Source: Syntrophaceae bacterium (lineage in GTDB: Bacteria; Desulfobacterota; Syntrophia; Syntrophales; Fen-1087). From it: DNA of 12,537 nt. Position numbers and translations under genes: made by a program. The stretch lies in NCBI GenBank assembly GCA_003161855.1, contig PMNM01000068.1, forward strand, positions 1 to 12,537, read 5' to 3'. The notes under the pieces are model-generated. The model saw nothing but the letters and a program-made list of their open reading frames with translations. It did no database searches and was not told where the DNA came from. Numbering within the stretch: the first letter of the stretch is position 1; every line of letters begins with the position of its first letter. Positions 1 to 6,922 of the stretch are shown here, one piece after another.

Positions 1-475
1 TTGAGCCGGGGATAGCGTCGCGAAGGTCGCTCATAGAAATCAGAGCGGATATGGACGCTCCGTCGGCAGCCTGAAAGTGAATCTGCTCCCTGCTCATGCT
101 CCTTGATCCCTGTTCAACAAACTCCTTAAAGAGCTCCTTTTCCTTCGGTGGGATTAACCGGTAGATGGAATCTCCTACTATGCTTTCAAGCGGTGTCTTG
201 ACCATGTCTGCGAAGCGCTGGTTGCAATAGAGAATCATACCGTCGGGAACCAGAGTCACAGCGCCTTCGCTCATGGTTTCCACCATGACCCGATAGGGCT
301 GCTCGGCACCCTTCAGCGTGAAGATCTGCGCACCCGTAGCCGTTTCGATGGCGAGGGCATCCACCTCGCCGCTGCTGATTGCACGGAGGGTCTCTTCCGC
401 TTCCGCCAGCCGCGACTCCAGATGCTCCACTTTGGCCAGGAGATCTTCCCGGCGTGTTTTTTGAGGTTTGCTCAT
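1..475 (-). CDS. PAS-domain sensor protein, probable histidine kinase (partial, C-terminus off the window)
   Basis: The reading frame is open from the ATG at 475 to the left edge, giving 158 codons of the N-terminus. Residues about 5-35 are charged and helical, with heptad-like spacing (EDLLAKVEHLESRLAEAEE), and run into LRAISSGEVDALAIE and a QIFTLKGAEQPYRVMVE segment. A PAS fold follows, with MSEGAVTLVPDGMILYCNQRFADMV and then GDSIYRLIPP. From memory this N-terminal layout is typical of PAS histidine kinases encoded beside kaiBC in proteobacteria. The kinase domains would lie outside the window, so the kinase call is inferred. It starts 8 bp after the kaiB2 stop, with an AAGAAGG ribosome-binding stretch just upstream, so it is the last visible gene of the Kai operon. 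It probably senses a signal or carries KaiBC state to the cell's response. Alternatives are a PAS-only protein or a diguanylate cyclase. Confidence 0.8.
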   Translation of the reverse strand, partial: MSKPQKTRREDLLAKVEHLESRLAEAEETLRAISSGEVDALAIETATGAQIFTLKGAEQPYRVMVETMSEGAVTLVPDGMILYCNQRFADMVKTPLESIVGDSIYRLIPPKEKELFKEFVEQGSRSMSREQIHFQAADGASISALISMSDLRDAIPGS

Positions 476-483
476 TACCTTCT

Positions 484-831
484 TCACGACTTCCTTGGTC
501 TTAAATCAATTCCCACCAGGAACTTTTCCGTATCGGACATATCGCCGATAAGCCTACGAAGCGGCAGGGGGAGCTTCTTGATCAATGTGGGGGCCGCGAT
601 AATCTGCTCACCCTTGGCAAGCTTGGGCTGCTGATAGATATCGATGACCTCGAGTTCGTAGCGGCCTTTTAGATATTCTTCGCAGATTTTTTTGACATTC
701 ACGATCGCCTTTGTCGATCTGGGGGTTATCCCCGTGACATAGAGGCGCAAAATGTATTTTTCCTCATTGGATCTTTTCAGAGCTTTTTCATATTCCCGGT
801 CGCCTGTCTTGGTCTTCTCCTTCATCATCAT
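484..831 (-). CDS. kaiB: KaiB-family protein, second copy (divergent)
   Basis: A 115-residue KaiB homologue. The thioredoxin-like KaiB core runs from YILRLYVTGITPRS (about 26-39) through a CEEYLKGRYELEVIDI stretch to the motif LIGDMSDTEKFLVGIDL. In known systems KaiB binds the CI ring of KaiC and switches fold to do so. It differs from copy 1 at the proline cluster: Pro88-Leu89-Pro90 here against three prolines there. It also carries a longer charged N-terminus (about 25 residues) and a basic C-terminus. Three ATGs in a row start at 831, 828 and 825. GGAG at 834-837 is only 2 nt from the first but 5 and 8 nt from the next two, so the true start is likely 828 or 825. It lies 26 bp after kaiB1 and 8 bp before the PAS gene, so it is co-transcribed. 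Family assignment is secure; its separate role is unknown. Confidence 0.93.
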   Translation of the reverse strand: MMMKEKTKTGDREYEKALKRSNEEKYILRLYVTGITPRSTKAIVNVKKICEEYLKGRYELEVIDIYQQPKLAKGEQIIAAPTLIKKLPLPLRRLIGDMSDTEKFLVGIDLRPRKS

Positions 832-857
832 TACTCCGTGTATTTATTTGATGAGTT

Positions 858-1184
858 TTATGCAGTCTTGATGTCGAGCCCGACTAATACACGTTGCGTG
901 TTGGCCAGATCTCCGATGAGCTTTTTTACCGGCGGTGGAAGTTGCCTCACCACGGTCGGGATGGCGAGGATCTGGTCTCCCTTTGCAAGCAGGGGATTCT
1001 TCAGAAGATCTATGATCTCGATCTGATACTTGCCGGCAAGGTACTCTTCGCAGATGCATTTGAGATTGGCGAGGGCCGCAATGGATTTCGGCGTCTGCCC
1101 CGCCACGTACAGCCTCAGTATCCAGACTTCTTCGACGGGAGCCGATTTGGCCGGCTTCTTTTTCTCAACTGGCTTATTTTTCAT
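858..1184 (-). CDS. kaiB: KaiB-family protein, first copy (canonical)
   Basis: A 108-residue protein very close to textbook KaiB. It has [14 protein letters not shown] (21-34), [20 protein letters not shown] (58-77), an intact Pro83-Pro84-Pro85 and [17 protein letters not shown]. It should bind KaiC in the cytoplasm and modulate its ATPase and phosphorylation state. The frame stays open far upstream, up to 1511, but that part overlaps kaiC in another frame and resembles nothing. The ATG at 1184 lies one base past the kaiC stop, follows an AAGGACG Shine-Dalgarno stretch inside the kaiC 3' end, and gives the normal KaiB length, so I chose it. The lysine-rich first 18 residues are an extra relative to cyanobacterial KaiB. 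The near-abutting junction with kaiC points to translational coupling and roughly matched production of the two partners. Confidence 0.96.
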   Translation of the reverse strand: MKNKPVEKKKPAKSAPVEEVWILRLYVAGQTPKSIAALANLKCICEEYLAGKYQIEIIDLLKNPLLAKGDQILAIPTVVRQLPPPVKKLIGDLANTQRVLVGLDIKTA

Positions 1185-1185
1185 C

Positions 1186-2919
1186 TCACGTCCTTTTTCT
1201 CCCTTTTTTCCGGGAATCCGTTGAACGATCCGCTTTGCGCAGACGCGCCATCTCAGATCGGTTCGCGATCCCAACTTTGTGTCTTTTCTTTTCATCCGCA
1301 GAAATAATATGCAGTTCCTCGGACTCCATGTCAAACTCAGAGCGCAGGCCCTCGATCTTGGCCTCCAGGACTTTGCGTTTGCGTTCCGCCTCGTGCGTTC
1401 TCCGGTCCACTTCGTACTGATAGTCCCTTGCCTCTTCCTTTTCCTTCGCTTCCTGTGTCGCACGGGCACTACCGGTGAGTACCCCTCCCGGACCGAGATA
1501 GACGTCCACAAGCTCGATGCCGCGGTCGCTGAGCAGGACTTCGCGAATCTGGTTGGAGTGCGCCATGCCCCGGGACTTCAAGATATACAGCCCGCGGTTG
1601 CGCTCCCCGTTGATTTCGATATCACGCAGAAGGATCCAGGCATCGATAAGGGATGATATCTCTTCGTTCGTCCGCTCCAGGCTGCTTCCAAAATGGATCA
1701 GGTCCGTGAGAAGCGTGGTGACATGACTCGCCTTCAGGTAATCGAAGAGACGCGTGAGCACCGATTTAACTTCGACGGGGGTCCCCACGGCCGTCAGGTT
1801 GCTGACCGGGTCCACGATGACGATTTTGGGCTTGAACTCGACGATCAGTTTATGGATCGTGACGAGGTGCATCTCCAGCCCGTAAAGGGAAGGACGGCTT
1901 GCGTGAAACTTGAGTCTCCCCTTTTTCACCCAGGGAGCGAGGTCTGTGCCGATAGACTTCATATTGCGGATGATCTGGTTGGTCGACTCCTCGAAGGCAA
2001 GGTAGAGGCAGCGCTCCCCGCGCTTGCAGGCGGCCTCAACAAACTTGGTCGCAAAGCTGGTCTTTCCCGTTCCCGCCGTGCCGGAGATGAGGATGGTGCT
2101 TCCACGGTAGAAACCATTCCCGGCCAGCATATTGTCAAGGCGCGGTATACCCGACGAGATGTGTTCGTTAGAAACGGTATGGTCTAGGAGGAGAGATGTC
2201 AATGGCAGGATGGAAATGCCTGTTTTCTCGATGAGGAAGGGATACTCGTCCGCGCCGTGGGAAGAGCCCCGGTACTTGATGATGCGCAAACGCCTGGTGG
2301 AGATCTGTTCCCTGATCCGGAAGTCGAGGAGGATTACGCAATCGGCCACGTATTCCTCAAGGCTGTAGCGGGTCAGGCTCTTCTCCCCGCTTTCTCCCGT
2401 GATGACGGCCGTGATTCCCCGGTCTTTCAGCCAATGGAAAAGCCTGCGAAGCTCCGCCCGCAGAATCCCGACATTGGTCAGTCCGGAAAAGAGGGATTCG
2501 ATGGTATCGAGAACGATCCGTTTCGCCTTGATCGAATCGATGGCATAAGCCAGGCGGATGAAAAGACCTTCAAGGTCGTATTCGCCCGTTTCCTCGATTT
2601 CGCTCCTCTCGATATAGACATGATCCATGGCGATAAGCTTGCGGGCGATCAGATCATTCAGGTCATAACCCAGGGAGGCAAAGTTCTGAGTCAGGTCTTT
2701 GGGGGTTTCCTCGAAGGAAACGAAGACACCCGGCTCCTTGTACTGAATAGCGCCCCGCAGCAGAAACTCCATAGCCAGCACAGTCTTTCCGCATCCGGCG
2801 CTCCCGCATATCAAAGTGGGACGGCCTTTCGGCAGTCCGCCGCTGCTGATTTCGTCAAATCCCCTGATGCCGGTCGGGCACTTTTTCAGAACAATCGCTT
2901 GTTGAAGCTTTGCCATCAT
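1186..2919 (-). CDS. kaiC: KaiC-family ATPase/autokinase with C-terminal coiled-coil tail
   Basis: A 577-residue double RecA-like ATPase. The CI domain shows Walker A GSAGCGKT (39-46), the catalytic Glu pair E70-E71 in SFEETP, and Walker B ending at D138. CII shows GTAGTGKT (280-287), E310-E311 in FEES and Walker B IVIVDP with D370. The CII phosphorylation site, Ser-Thr in Synechococcus KaiC, aligns with Ser422-Ser423 in [13 protein letters not shown]. Residues about 485-577 are an extra charged, helical, coiled-coil-like tail ending in a basic stretch. Cyanobacterial KaiC is about 519 residues and lacks this tail. Such tails are known in proteobacterial KaiC, including Rhodobacter sphaeroides, where the tail joins two hexamers into a dodecamer and the system works without KaiA. 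Two start codons lie in tandem; GGAGG at 2923-2927 is 3 nt from the ATG at 2919 and 6 nt from that at 2916, so 2916 may be used. First gene of the operon. Confidence 0.96.
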   Translation of the reverse strand: MMAKLQQAIVLKKCPTGIRGFDEISSGGLPKGRPTLICGSAGCGKTVLAMEFLLRGAIQYKEPGVFVSFEETPKDLTQNFASLGYDLNDLIARKLIAMDHVYIERSEIEETGEYDLEGLFIRLAYAIDSIKAKRIVLDTIESLFSGLTNVGILRAELRRLFHWLKDRGITAVITGESGEKSLTRYSLEEYVADCVILLDFRIREQISTRRLRIIKYRGSSHGADEYPFLIEKTGISILPLTSLLLDHTVSNEHISSGIPRLDNMLAGNGFYRGSTILISGTAGTGKTSFATKFVEAACKRGERCLYLAFEESTNQIIRNMKSIGTDLAPWVKKGRLKFHASRPSLYGLEMHLVTIHKLIVEFKPKIVIVDPVSNLTAVGTPVEVKSVLTRLFDYLKASHVTTLLTDLIHFGSSLERTNEEISSLIDAWILLRDIEINGERNRGLYILKSRGMAHSNQIREVLLSDRGIELVDVYLGPGGVLTGSARATQEAKEKEEARDYQYEVDRRTHEAERKRKVLEAKIEGLRSEFDMESEELHIISADEKKRHKVGIANRSEMARLRKADRSTDSRKKGRKRT

Positions 2920-2960
2920 GCACCTCCGTTATGGCTGAGATGAGTTTATAAAGTTACCAT

Positions 2961-2974
2961 ATAGGATATCCTAT
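2961..2974. promoter_or_regulatory. 14-bp perfect palindrome upstream of kaiC (candidate operator)
   Basis: ATAGGATATCCTAT is a perfect inverted repeat of 7-bp arms with no spacer, centred about 48 bp upstream of the kaiC start. GGATA or AGGAT recurs just beyond it at 2975, 2981 and 2989. Its position between the AT-rich tract and the kaiC ribosome-binding site fits an operator for a dimeric regulator, but palindromes of this size can occur by chance in AT-rich DNA. No regulator can be named. Confidence 0.35.
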
Positions 2975-3108
2975 GGATAGAGGATGTCAGGATAATAAAA
3001 ATATCCCATCTAAAAAGATTGCTATTTTTATTCAGAATTTAAAAGAAATGCAACAGAAATATTTGACTTAAGGTATCAAAAAAATCTTAGAAAATATCAT
3101 TCAATGGG

Positions 3109-3198
3109 TTAGAAAGCTTTTCCCACCGATCTACCACCCCGGGGTAAGACCATCGTGACGCGAGTCCCGTTGCTGATCTTTCCCCCAGAACTTGTACC
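3109..3198 (-). pseudogene. Possible remnant of a histidine-kinase C-terminus
   Basis: On the minus strand an open stretch ends at a TAA (3109-3111). It encodes GTSSGGKISNGTRVTMVLPR followed by nine more residues. NGTRVTMVLPR resembles the last strand of a HATPase_c domain, where kinases end with a G-T-x-x-T-hydrophobic-x-L-P pattern. Nothing upstream in the frame looks like the rest of a kinase, there is no start codon with a ribosome-binding site, and the frame closes at a TGA near 3276. It may be the decayed tail of a lost sensor kinase, or chance. Confidence 0.2.
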
Positions 3199-3222
3199 CT
3201 GTGTTAAGTTAGAGTTCCGCAG

Positions 3223-3275
3223 TTTTTTGATTATTTCCGATTGAAAGGTTGAGTGAATTGGGGAAATTCAAAAAA
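3223..3275. repeat. Imperfect inverted repeat in the gap before kaiC
   Basis: TTTTTTGA at 3223-3230 is matched by TCAAAAAA at 3268-3275. The match resumes as TTTCC (3234-3238) against GGAAA (3262-3266), with a small asymmetric bulge and a 23-nt loop. It could be a weak hairpin or terminator-like structure, or a degraded repeat end. The arms are mostly A/T, so it is weak as a transcription terminator. Confidence 0.3.
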
Positions 3276-3366
3276 CAACATATTTCTATCTACCGGGTAT
3301 GATCTCTATTGATCAAGGTTGGAGAGAGGGGTGGCCGGTCAGAACGATCATTTGACGAAAAAATTT

Positions 3367-3480
3367 TTATGCCTTGGCGCGTGTAGATTTACCAGAACGT
3401 CTCTTCTTCTGGAGACGGGTTTTGCCATGCGTCCCCCGATGGATCTTGCCCCGCCTTGAACGTTGATCACCTTTACCCAT
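3367..3480 (-). CDS. Small ribosomal subunit protein bTHX (30S protein Thx)
   Basis: A 37-codon gene on the minus strand. The product starts MGKGDQRSRRGKIHRGTHGK and continues with a basic tail (KKRRSGK, ending TRAKA). The MGKGD start and the R-R-G-K-I-x-R-G-T-x-G-K core are the signature of bTHX (Thx), first described in Thermus 30S subunits, where it lies in the head and stabilises packed 16S rRNA. The length is a little above the Thermus form because of the extra basic tail. AAGGAG lies about 8 nt upstream of the ATG, a strong ribosome-binding site. It begins 44 bp after the mltA stop on the same strand, so it may be read through from the nadK-recN-argA-mltA operon; no separate promoter was identified. 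The size makes it easy for gene callers to miss. Confidence 0.92.
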   Translation of the reverse strand: MGKGDQRSRRGKIHRGTHGKTRLQKKRRSGKSTRAKA

Positions 3481-3524
3481 TGAACAGTCTCCTTATCAAA
3501 TATTTGTGAAGAGCATAACGATTC

Positions 3525-4781
3525 CTACCGATTTGTCAAGCCATTCCCGATCGGTGAGCTTTTTACCTTCTTTTTAACCAGAAAGTACAGGATCCCTTTT
3601 TCCTTCAAACTCCCTGCCAGTTGCTCTGCCTCCGGCCCGTCTCCGCAGAACAGATCAATCCTTCCCGGTCCCTTGATTGCGGCTCCGGCATCCTGGTTGA
3701 GTACAAAACGCGAGAAAGGAACCCAAGCCTGCACCTTTCCCCCTGGATCAAGCTGAGGTTTCTGTGCCTTCATGAAAGCGAGCGCCCCCTTTGGAAAAAA
3801 GTCCGGGTCGGTAGCAATGGAGCGGCCGGATGTAACGGAGATCTGCAAGGCGCCCATCGGACCGTTCTCCACTCTCTGAAAAAATATATATCGTTCGTTG
3901 AAATTAAAGATTTCCGCACACTCCTCCGGATGTTCCCGGAGGTAGTTTTTGATATTCTGATAGGCCATGTCGCGCCCGGCGATTCTGCCATGGTCTAACA
4001 AAAACCTGGAAATGGATTTAAAAGGCCTGCCATTGGACTGGGCAAAGCTCACACTGATGATCTGACCATCGGGCAACCTGATCTTTCCCGAACCCTGGAC
4101 ATGCAGTTGAAAGAGTTCAAAGGGATCATCCACCCATACCATCTCAAGATGGCGACCTCTGAGTACGCCCTTTTCGTCAATGTCCCTGCGGCTGTAATAG
4201 GGAACCAGATCGCCCTCCTCCAGCCGGCCGATCCTCTGTCCGCTCTTGAATTTTTTATTGACTTCGTTGAGATTGACGACGATCAGATCATCCGGCGTCT
4301 CATAGACCGGATAACGGTATCTCTCGGTCATGACGGGAGAACCATTCAATAACGGCACATAGTATCCGGTAAAGAGCATGGTTCCTCTTTCATCCATGCC
4401 CGCGGCCTGATAGAACTCGAAAGATTCCCTGATTTTTTTTGTCTTGATTTCCACCGCGTCGGGACGCTGTATGATTTCCCGGAAAAGTATCAGGGATTCC
4501 TTTAATTCGCCGGCGCTGACTTGACGGTTTCCAAAACGATAGGTCCCGGCGGGAACCCGCTCGTAATATTGAAGACTCCGGTCTATGGCGGCCTCTAATG
4601 AAGGAAGATCCAGATCATCGAGCAATGAAAGGACGTCGTCTCCATCAATCAACGTCAGAGGGGCAGAAAATCTTTGCACGGGTTTTTCAAACAGGGCCGC
4701 ACAGCCTGTCAACAACAGACTGACGGCCAGTAGAATCATGCAGAAAAGCAGGTGATTTCTATGCGTCGCTCTATTTTTCAA
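3525..4781 (-). CDS. mltA: Membrane-bound lytic murein transglycosylase A (MltA-type lipoprotein)
   Basis: A 418-residue outer-membrane lipoprotein that should cleave the MurNAc-GlcNAc bond of peptidoglycan, forming 1,6-anhydromuropeptides. The N-terminus is a lipoprotein signal: basic start, hydrophobic core and lipobox LLTGC with Cys27. The MltA barrel domain spans about 120-320 (TGYYVPLLNGSP, GDLVPYYSRRDID, FQLHVQGSGKIRL). The 3D domain follows with NQDAGAAIKGPGRIDLFCGDG (about 362-382). Asp364 and Asp376 align with E. coli Asp297 and the catalytic Asp308; there is one extra residue between them. The length is somewhat above E. coli MltA (about 365). The start codon overlaps the argA stop by 4 bp (ATGA), so translation is likely coupled. 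No GNAT-transglycosylase functional link is known; this is probably operon convenience. Confidence 0.95.
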   Translation of the reverse strand: MKNRATHRNHLLFCMILLAVSLLLTGCAALFEKPVQRFSAPLTLIDGDDVLSLLDDLDLPSLEAAIDRSLQYYERVPAGTYRFGNRQVSAGELKESLILFREIIQRPDAVEIKTKKIRESFEFYQAAGMDERGTMLFTGYYVPLLNGSPVMTERYRYPVYETPDDLIVVNLNEVNKKFKSGQRIGRLEEGDLVPYYSRRDIDEKGVLRGRHLEMVWVDDPFELFQLHVQGSGKIRLPDGQIISVSFAQSNGRPFKSISRFLLDHGRIAGRDMAYQNIKNYLREHPEECAEIFNFNERYIFFQRVENGPMGALQISVTSGRSIATDPDFFPKGALAFMKAQKPQLDPGGKVQAWVPFSRFVLNQDAGAAIKGPGRIDLFCGDGPEAEQLAGSLKEKGILYFLVKKKVKSSPIGNGLTNR

Positions 4782-5236
4782 AGATCGATCACCATCGCCA
4801 CTTCGTCACAGTAATCGGGGTACTTGGAGCACCGGAAGCAGTCAGAGAATATCTTTTCGGAGAGACTGGACCGTTCCACCTCTTTGAATCCCAGATGAAC
4901 AAAAAAATCCTTTTTGTAAGTCAGGGTGAATATCCGGTAGAGCTGAAGTGTGATGGCCTCGGAGATACAGGCTTCTACAAGATTCCGGCCGATGCCCCGG
5001 TTTCGATATCCTTCCTCCACGTACAGGGAACGAACCTCAGCCAGATTCTCCCAGATGATGTTCATGGCGCAAATACCGGCGATGGTCACCGTTTCCTCAT
5101 CAACATAGACAAAGAAATCCCGCAGACTTCCGTAGATATCCATGAGAGCGCGCGGGAGTACCTCCCCTTTCCCGGCTGAGATGTTAATCATCCGGTGGAT
5201 CGTTTTAACATCGCCAATTCGTGCTTTTCTCAACAT
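4778..5236 (-). CDS. argA: Short-form N-acetylglutamate synthase-like GNAT acetyltransferase
   Basis: A 152-residue GNAT-fold protein. Acetyl-CoA motif A is seen as RSLYVEEGYRNRGIGRNLVEAC (RNRGIG at 78-83 binds the pyrophosphate). The conserved LTYKKDFFVHLGF lies at 105-117. The C-terminal SDCFRCSKYPDYCDEVAMV carries Cys133, Cys136 and Cys143. This Cys-containing tail and the LPRALMDIYGSLRDFFV segment (27-43) match my memory of short, single-domain enzymes annotated as ArgA in Geobacter-like bacteria. Those make N-acetylglutamate from glutamate and acetyl-CoA, the first step of arginine synthesis, without the amino-acid-kinase domain of E. coli ArgA. Only 3 bp separate it from the recN stop, and it overlaps mltA by 4 bp. 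AAGGA about 9-10 nt upstream supports the ATG at 5236. Substrate specificity is inferred; a general GNAT is the alternative. Confidence 0.82.
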   Translation of the reverse strand: MLRKARIGDVKTIHRMINISAGKGEVLPRALMDIYGSLRDFFVYVDEETVTIAGICAMNIIWENLAEVRSLYVEEGYRNRGIGRNLVEACISEAITLQLYRIFTLTYKKDFFVHLGFKEVERSSLSEKIFSDCFRCSKYPDYCDEVAMVIDL

Positions 5237-5239
5237 CGT

Positions 5240-6922
5240 TCACATTCCTTTCCTGCCTGCCCTTTCCAGCATTTCCCGGGCGTGTTCTCTCGTTTTCTTT
5301 GTCAATTCCACCCCACCGAGCATGCGGGTCATCTCGTTCAGTCGCTCTTCCCCGGACAGCATGTCGACACAGGTACTGGTTTTGCCGCCGGCCACAACCT
5401 TGGTGACCTGGTAATGCCGGTCACCAAAACAGGCAATCTGCGGCAGATGGGTGATACACAACACCTGATAATGCCGGGCAACGTCTCTAAGTTTCTCTCC
5501 GACAATTTCCGCCGTGGCCCCGCCGATGCCGCTGTCCACTTCATCAAAGATGATGGTCCCCACGAACCCGGCGCGGGCCAGAACCTTTTTCATGGCCAGA
5601 ATGATCCGCGACAACTCTCCTCCAGAGGCAATACGATTCAAGGGTTTCAGCGTTTCTCCCACGTTCGTGGAAAGATAAAACTCTGCGTCGTCCATGCCCC
5701 GTTCGTTATAATGTGCCTCTTCGTCATCTGCTTTAAACTGTACCTTAAATTTTGTGGCTGACATATTCAGGGCATGGATCTCCTTCTCGATAGCTTTTTC
5801 CAGCAGGGTGGCCTTTTCCCGCCGCTTCCGGGAGAGGAGATTCGCCTGTTCCCCCATCGTCGCTTTCCGGACGGCCAGCTCTTCGGAAACCCTTTCCATC
5901 TCCTCATCGACAAAGGAGATCTCCTTTAATTCGGTCTCCAAGGCGGATTTCCTGGCCAACACCGCCTCCAGCGTCCCCCCGTATTTCCTTCTGAGCCGGC
6001 CGATCAGTTCCAGACGGTCATCAATAGCCTCCAGTCTTGCCGGATCGAGAGCCGCATGTTTCGTGTAATCACGCAGGGTCAGGGCCGCATCCTCCAATTG
6101 ATAGTACAGGTTCTCCATGTCCTGTTCGGACAGGGACAGCGTGGTGTCAATTTTCTTGATTTCCCGGATATCCGCGATGACCCCACGAAGTTCCTCAAGA
6201 ACACAACTGCTTTTTCCATAGAGCCGGTCATGGGCGCGAGCGGAGGATTCCATCAGTTTCTGAATATTGCTTAAACGTTTTTTCTCTTCCTGCAACGTGG
6301 TATCTTCACCGACGGCGAGCCCGGCATCCTCGATTTCCCGGAGTTGAAACCTCAGGAAATCCTCCCGTTCTGCCCGCTTCTCATTCATCGCCTGCAGCGA
6401 TCTGATCCGGTCTTGCCGTGCCTGAACCTGGCCATAACATTCGGCGTATGCAGAGCGGATGGATAAAAGGTCGCCGAACTCATCCAGAATGTCGATGTGA
6501 TGATCGGCATTCAGAATGATCTGGTGCTCATGCTGTCCGCAGATATTCAGCAGGGATTCACTAATCGCTGACAGGATGCCCAGTGTTGCGAGATGACCGT
6601 TAATATAAACCTTATTCTTGCCGGAGCGGGAGATGACGCGCCGGATCATCAGTTCATGTCCGTCATCAAAGCCCATCTCCTGCAACTTCCCTTGCAGCGC
6701 CGGATTTTTTCGGATATCAAAAAGAGCCTCGACCACCGCAGAATCCTCGGAAGACCGGATCATGTCCGCGGATGCACGGTCACCCAGCAGCAGGCTCACA
6801 GCGCCGATGATAATCGATTTGCCGGCCCCGGTTTCGCCCGAAATGACATTGAGACCGTCGATAAAAGAGACCGTCAGTTCATCAATGATGGCAAAATGTT
6901 TAATGTTTAATTCAATCAGCAT
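5240..6922 (-). CDS. recN: DNA repair protein RecN (SMC-like ATPase)
   Basis: A 560-residue protein of the usual RecN length (E. coli 553). The N-terminus has the family opening MLIELNIKHFAIIDELTVSF and Walker A GETGAGKS (29-36). Two long helical, coiled-coil arms (about 165-240 and 320-390) flank the central region. The C-terminal head has signature SGGELSR (433-439), Walker B TIIFDEVDSGIGG (456-468) and the H-loop CITHLPQIA (489-497). RecN is an SMC-family ATPase that gathers and bridges DNA at double-strand breaks for RecA-dependent repair. All ATPase motifs are intact. The start overlaps the nadK end by 11 bp, giving tight coupling; nadK-recN pairing is common in bacteria. In enterics recN is in the SOS regulon. 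I see no obvious LexA box near this start, so any control would act at the nadK promoter. Confidence 0.98.
   Translation of the reverse strand: MLIELNIKHFAIIDELTVSFIDGLNVISGETGAGKSIIIGAVSLLLGDRASADMIRSSEDSAVVEALFDIRKNPALQGKLQEMGFDDGHELMIRRVISRSGKNKVYINGHLATLGILSAISESLLNICGQHEHQIILNADHHIDILDEFGDLLSIRSAYAECYGQVQARQDRIRSLQAMNEKRAEREDFLRFQLREIEDAGLAVGEDTTLQEEKKRLSNIQKLMESSARAHDRLYGKSSCVLEELRGVIADIREIKKIDTTLSLSEQDMENLYYQLEDAALTLRDYTKHAALDPARLEAIDDRLELIGRLRRKYGGTLEAVLARKSALETELKEISFVDEEMERVSEELAVRKATMGEQANLLSRKRREKATLLEKAIEKEIHALNMSATKFKVQFKADDEEAHYNERGMDDAEFYLSTNVGETLKPLNRIASGGELSRIILAMKKVLARAGFVGTIIFDEVDSGIGGATAEIVGEKLRDVARHYQVLCITHLPQIACFGDRHYQVTKVVAGGKTSTCVDMLSGEERLNEMTRMLGGVELTKKTREHAREMLERAGRKGM

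Larger units (their letters stand above)
2920..3366. other. 447-bp AT-rich intergenic region upstream of kaiC
   Basis: I find no convincing gene here. The kaiC-proximal third (about 2940-3110) is strongly AT-rich and should hold the kaiC promoter. The best sigma70-like pair I can read on the minus strand is TTGCAT (3048-3053) and TAAAAA (3025-3030) with a 17-bp spacer. It is a weak match, and I see no sigma54-type GG-N10-GC element. A 14-bp palindrome and several AGGAT copies lie at 2961-2993. The middle holds a possible kinase-tail remnant (3109-3198), followed by an imperfect inverted repeat (3223-3275). No clear rho-independent terminator for bTHX was found on the minus strand. Confidence 0.6.

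Noticed and set aside
1185..1511. Upstream extension of the kaiB1 reading frame
   Set aside because: It lies wholly inside kaiC in another frame and encodes an Arg/Lys-rich stretch unlike KaiB. The ATG at 1184 has a ribosome-binding site and gives the family length.
2257..2943. Long plus-strand open frame opposite kaiC
   Set aside because: It is antisense to a well-supported kaiC, resembles no family, and has no promoter or ribosome-binding evidence.
3190..3240. Possible insertion-sequence end near 3200-3230
   Set aside because: The stretch looked like a transposon terminus, but no transposase, matching inverted end or target duplication is visible.
5195..5761. 188-codon plus-strand frame opposite recN and argA
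   Set aside because: It is antisense to intact RecN ATPase motifs and the product is composition-driven, with no domain.
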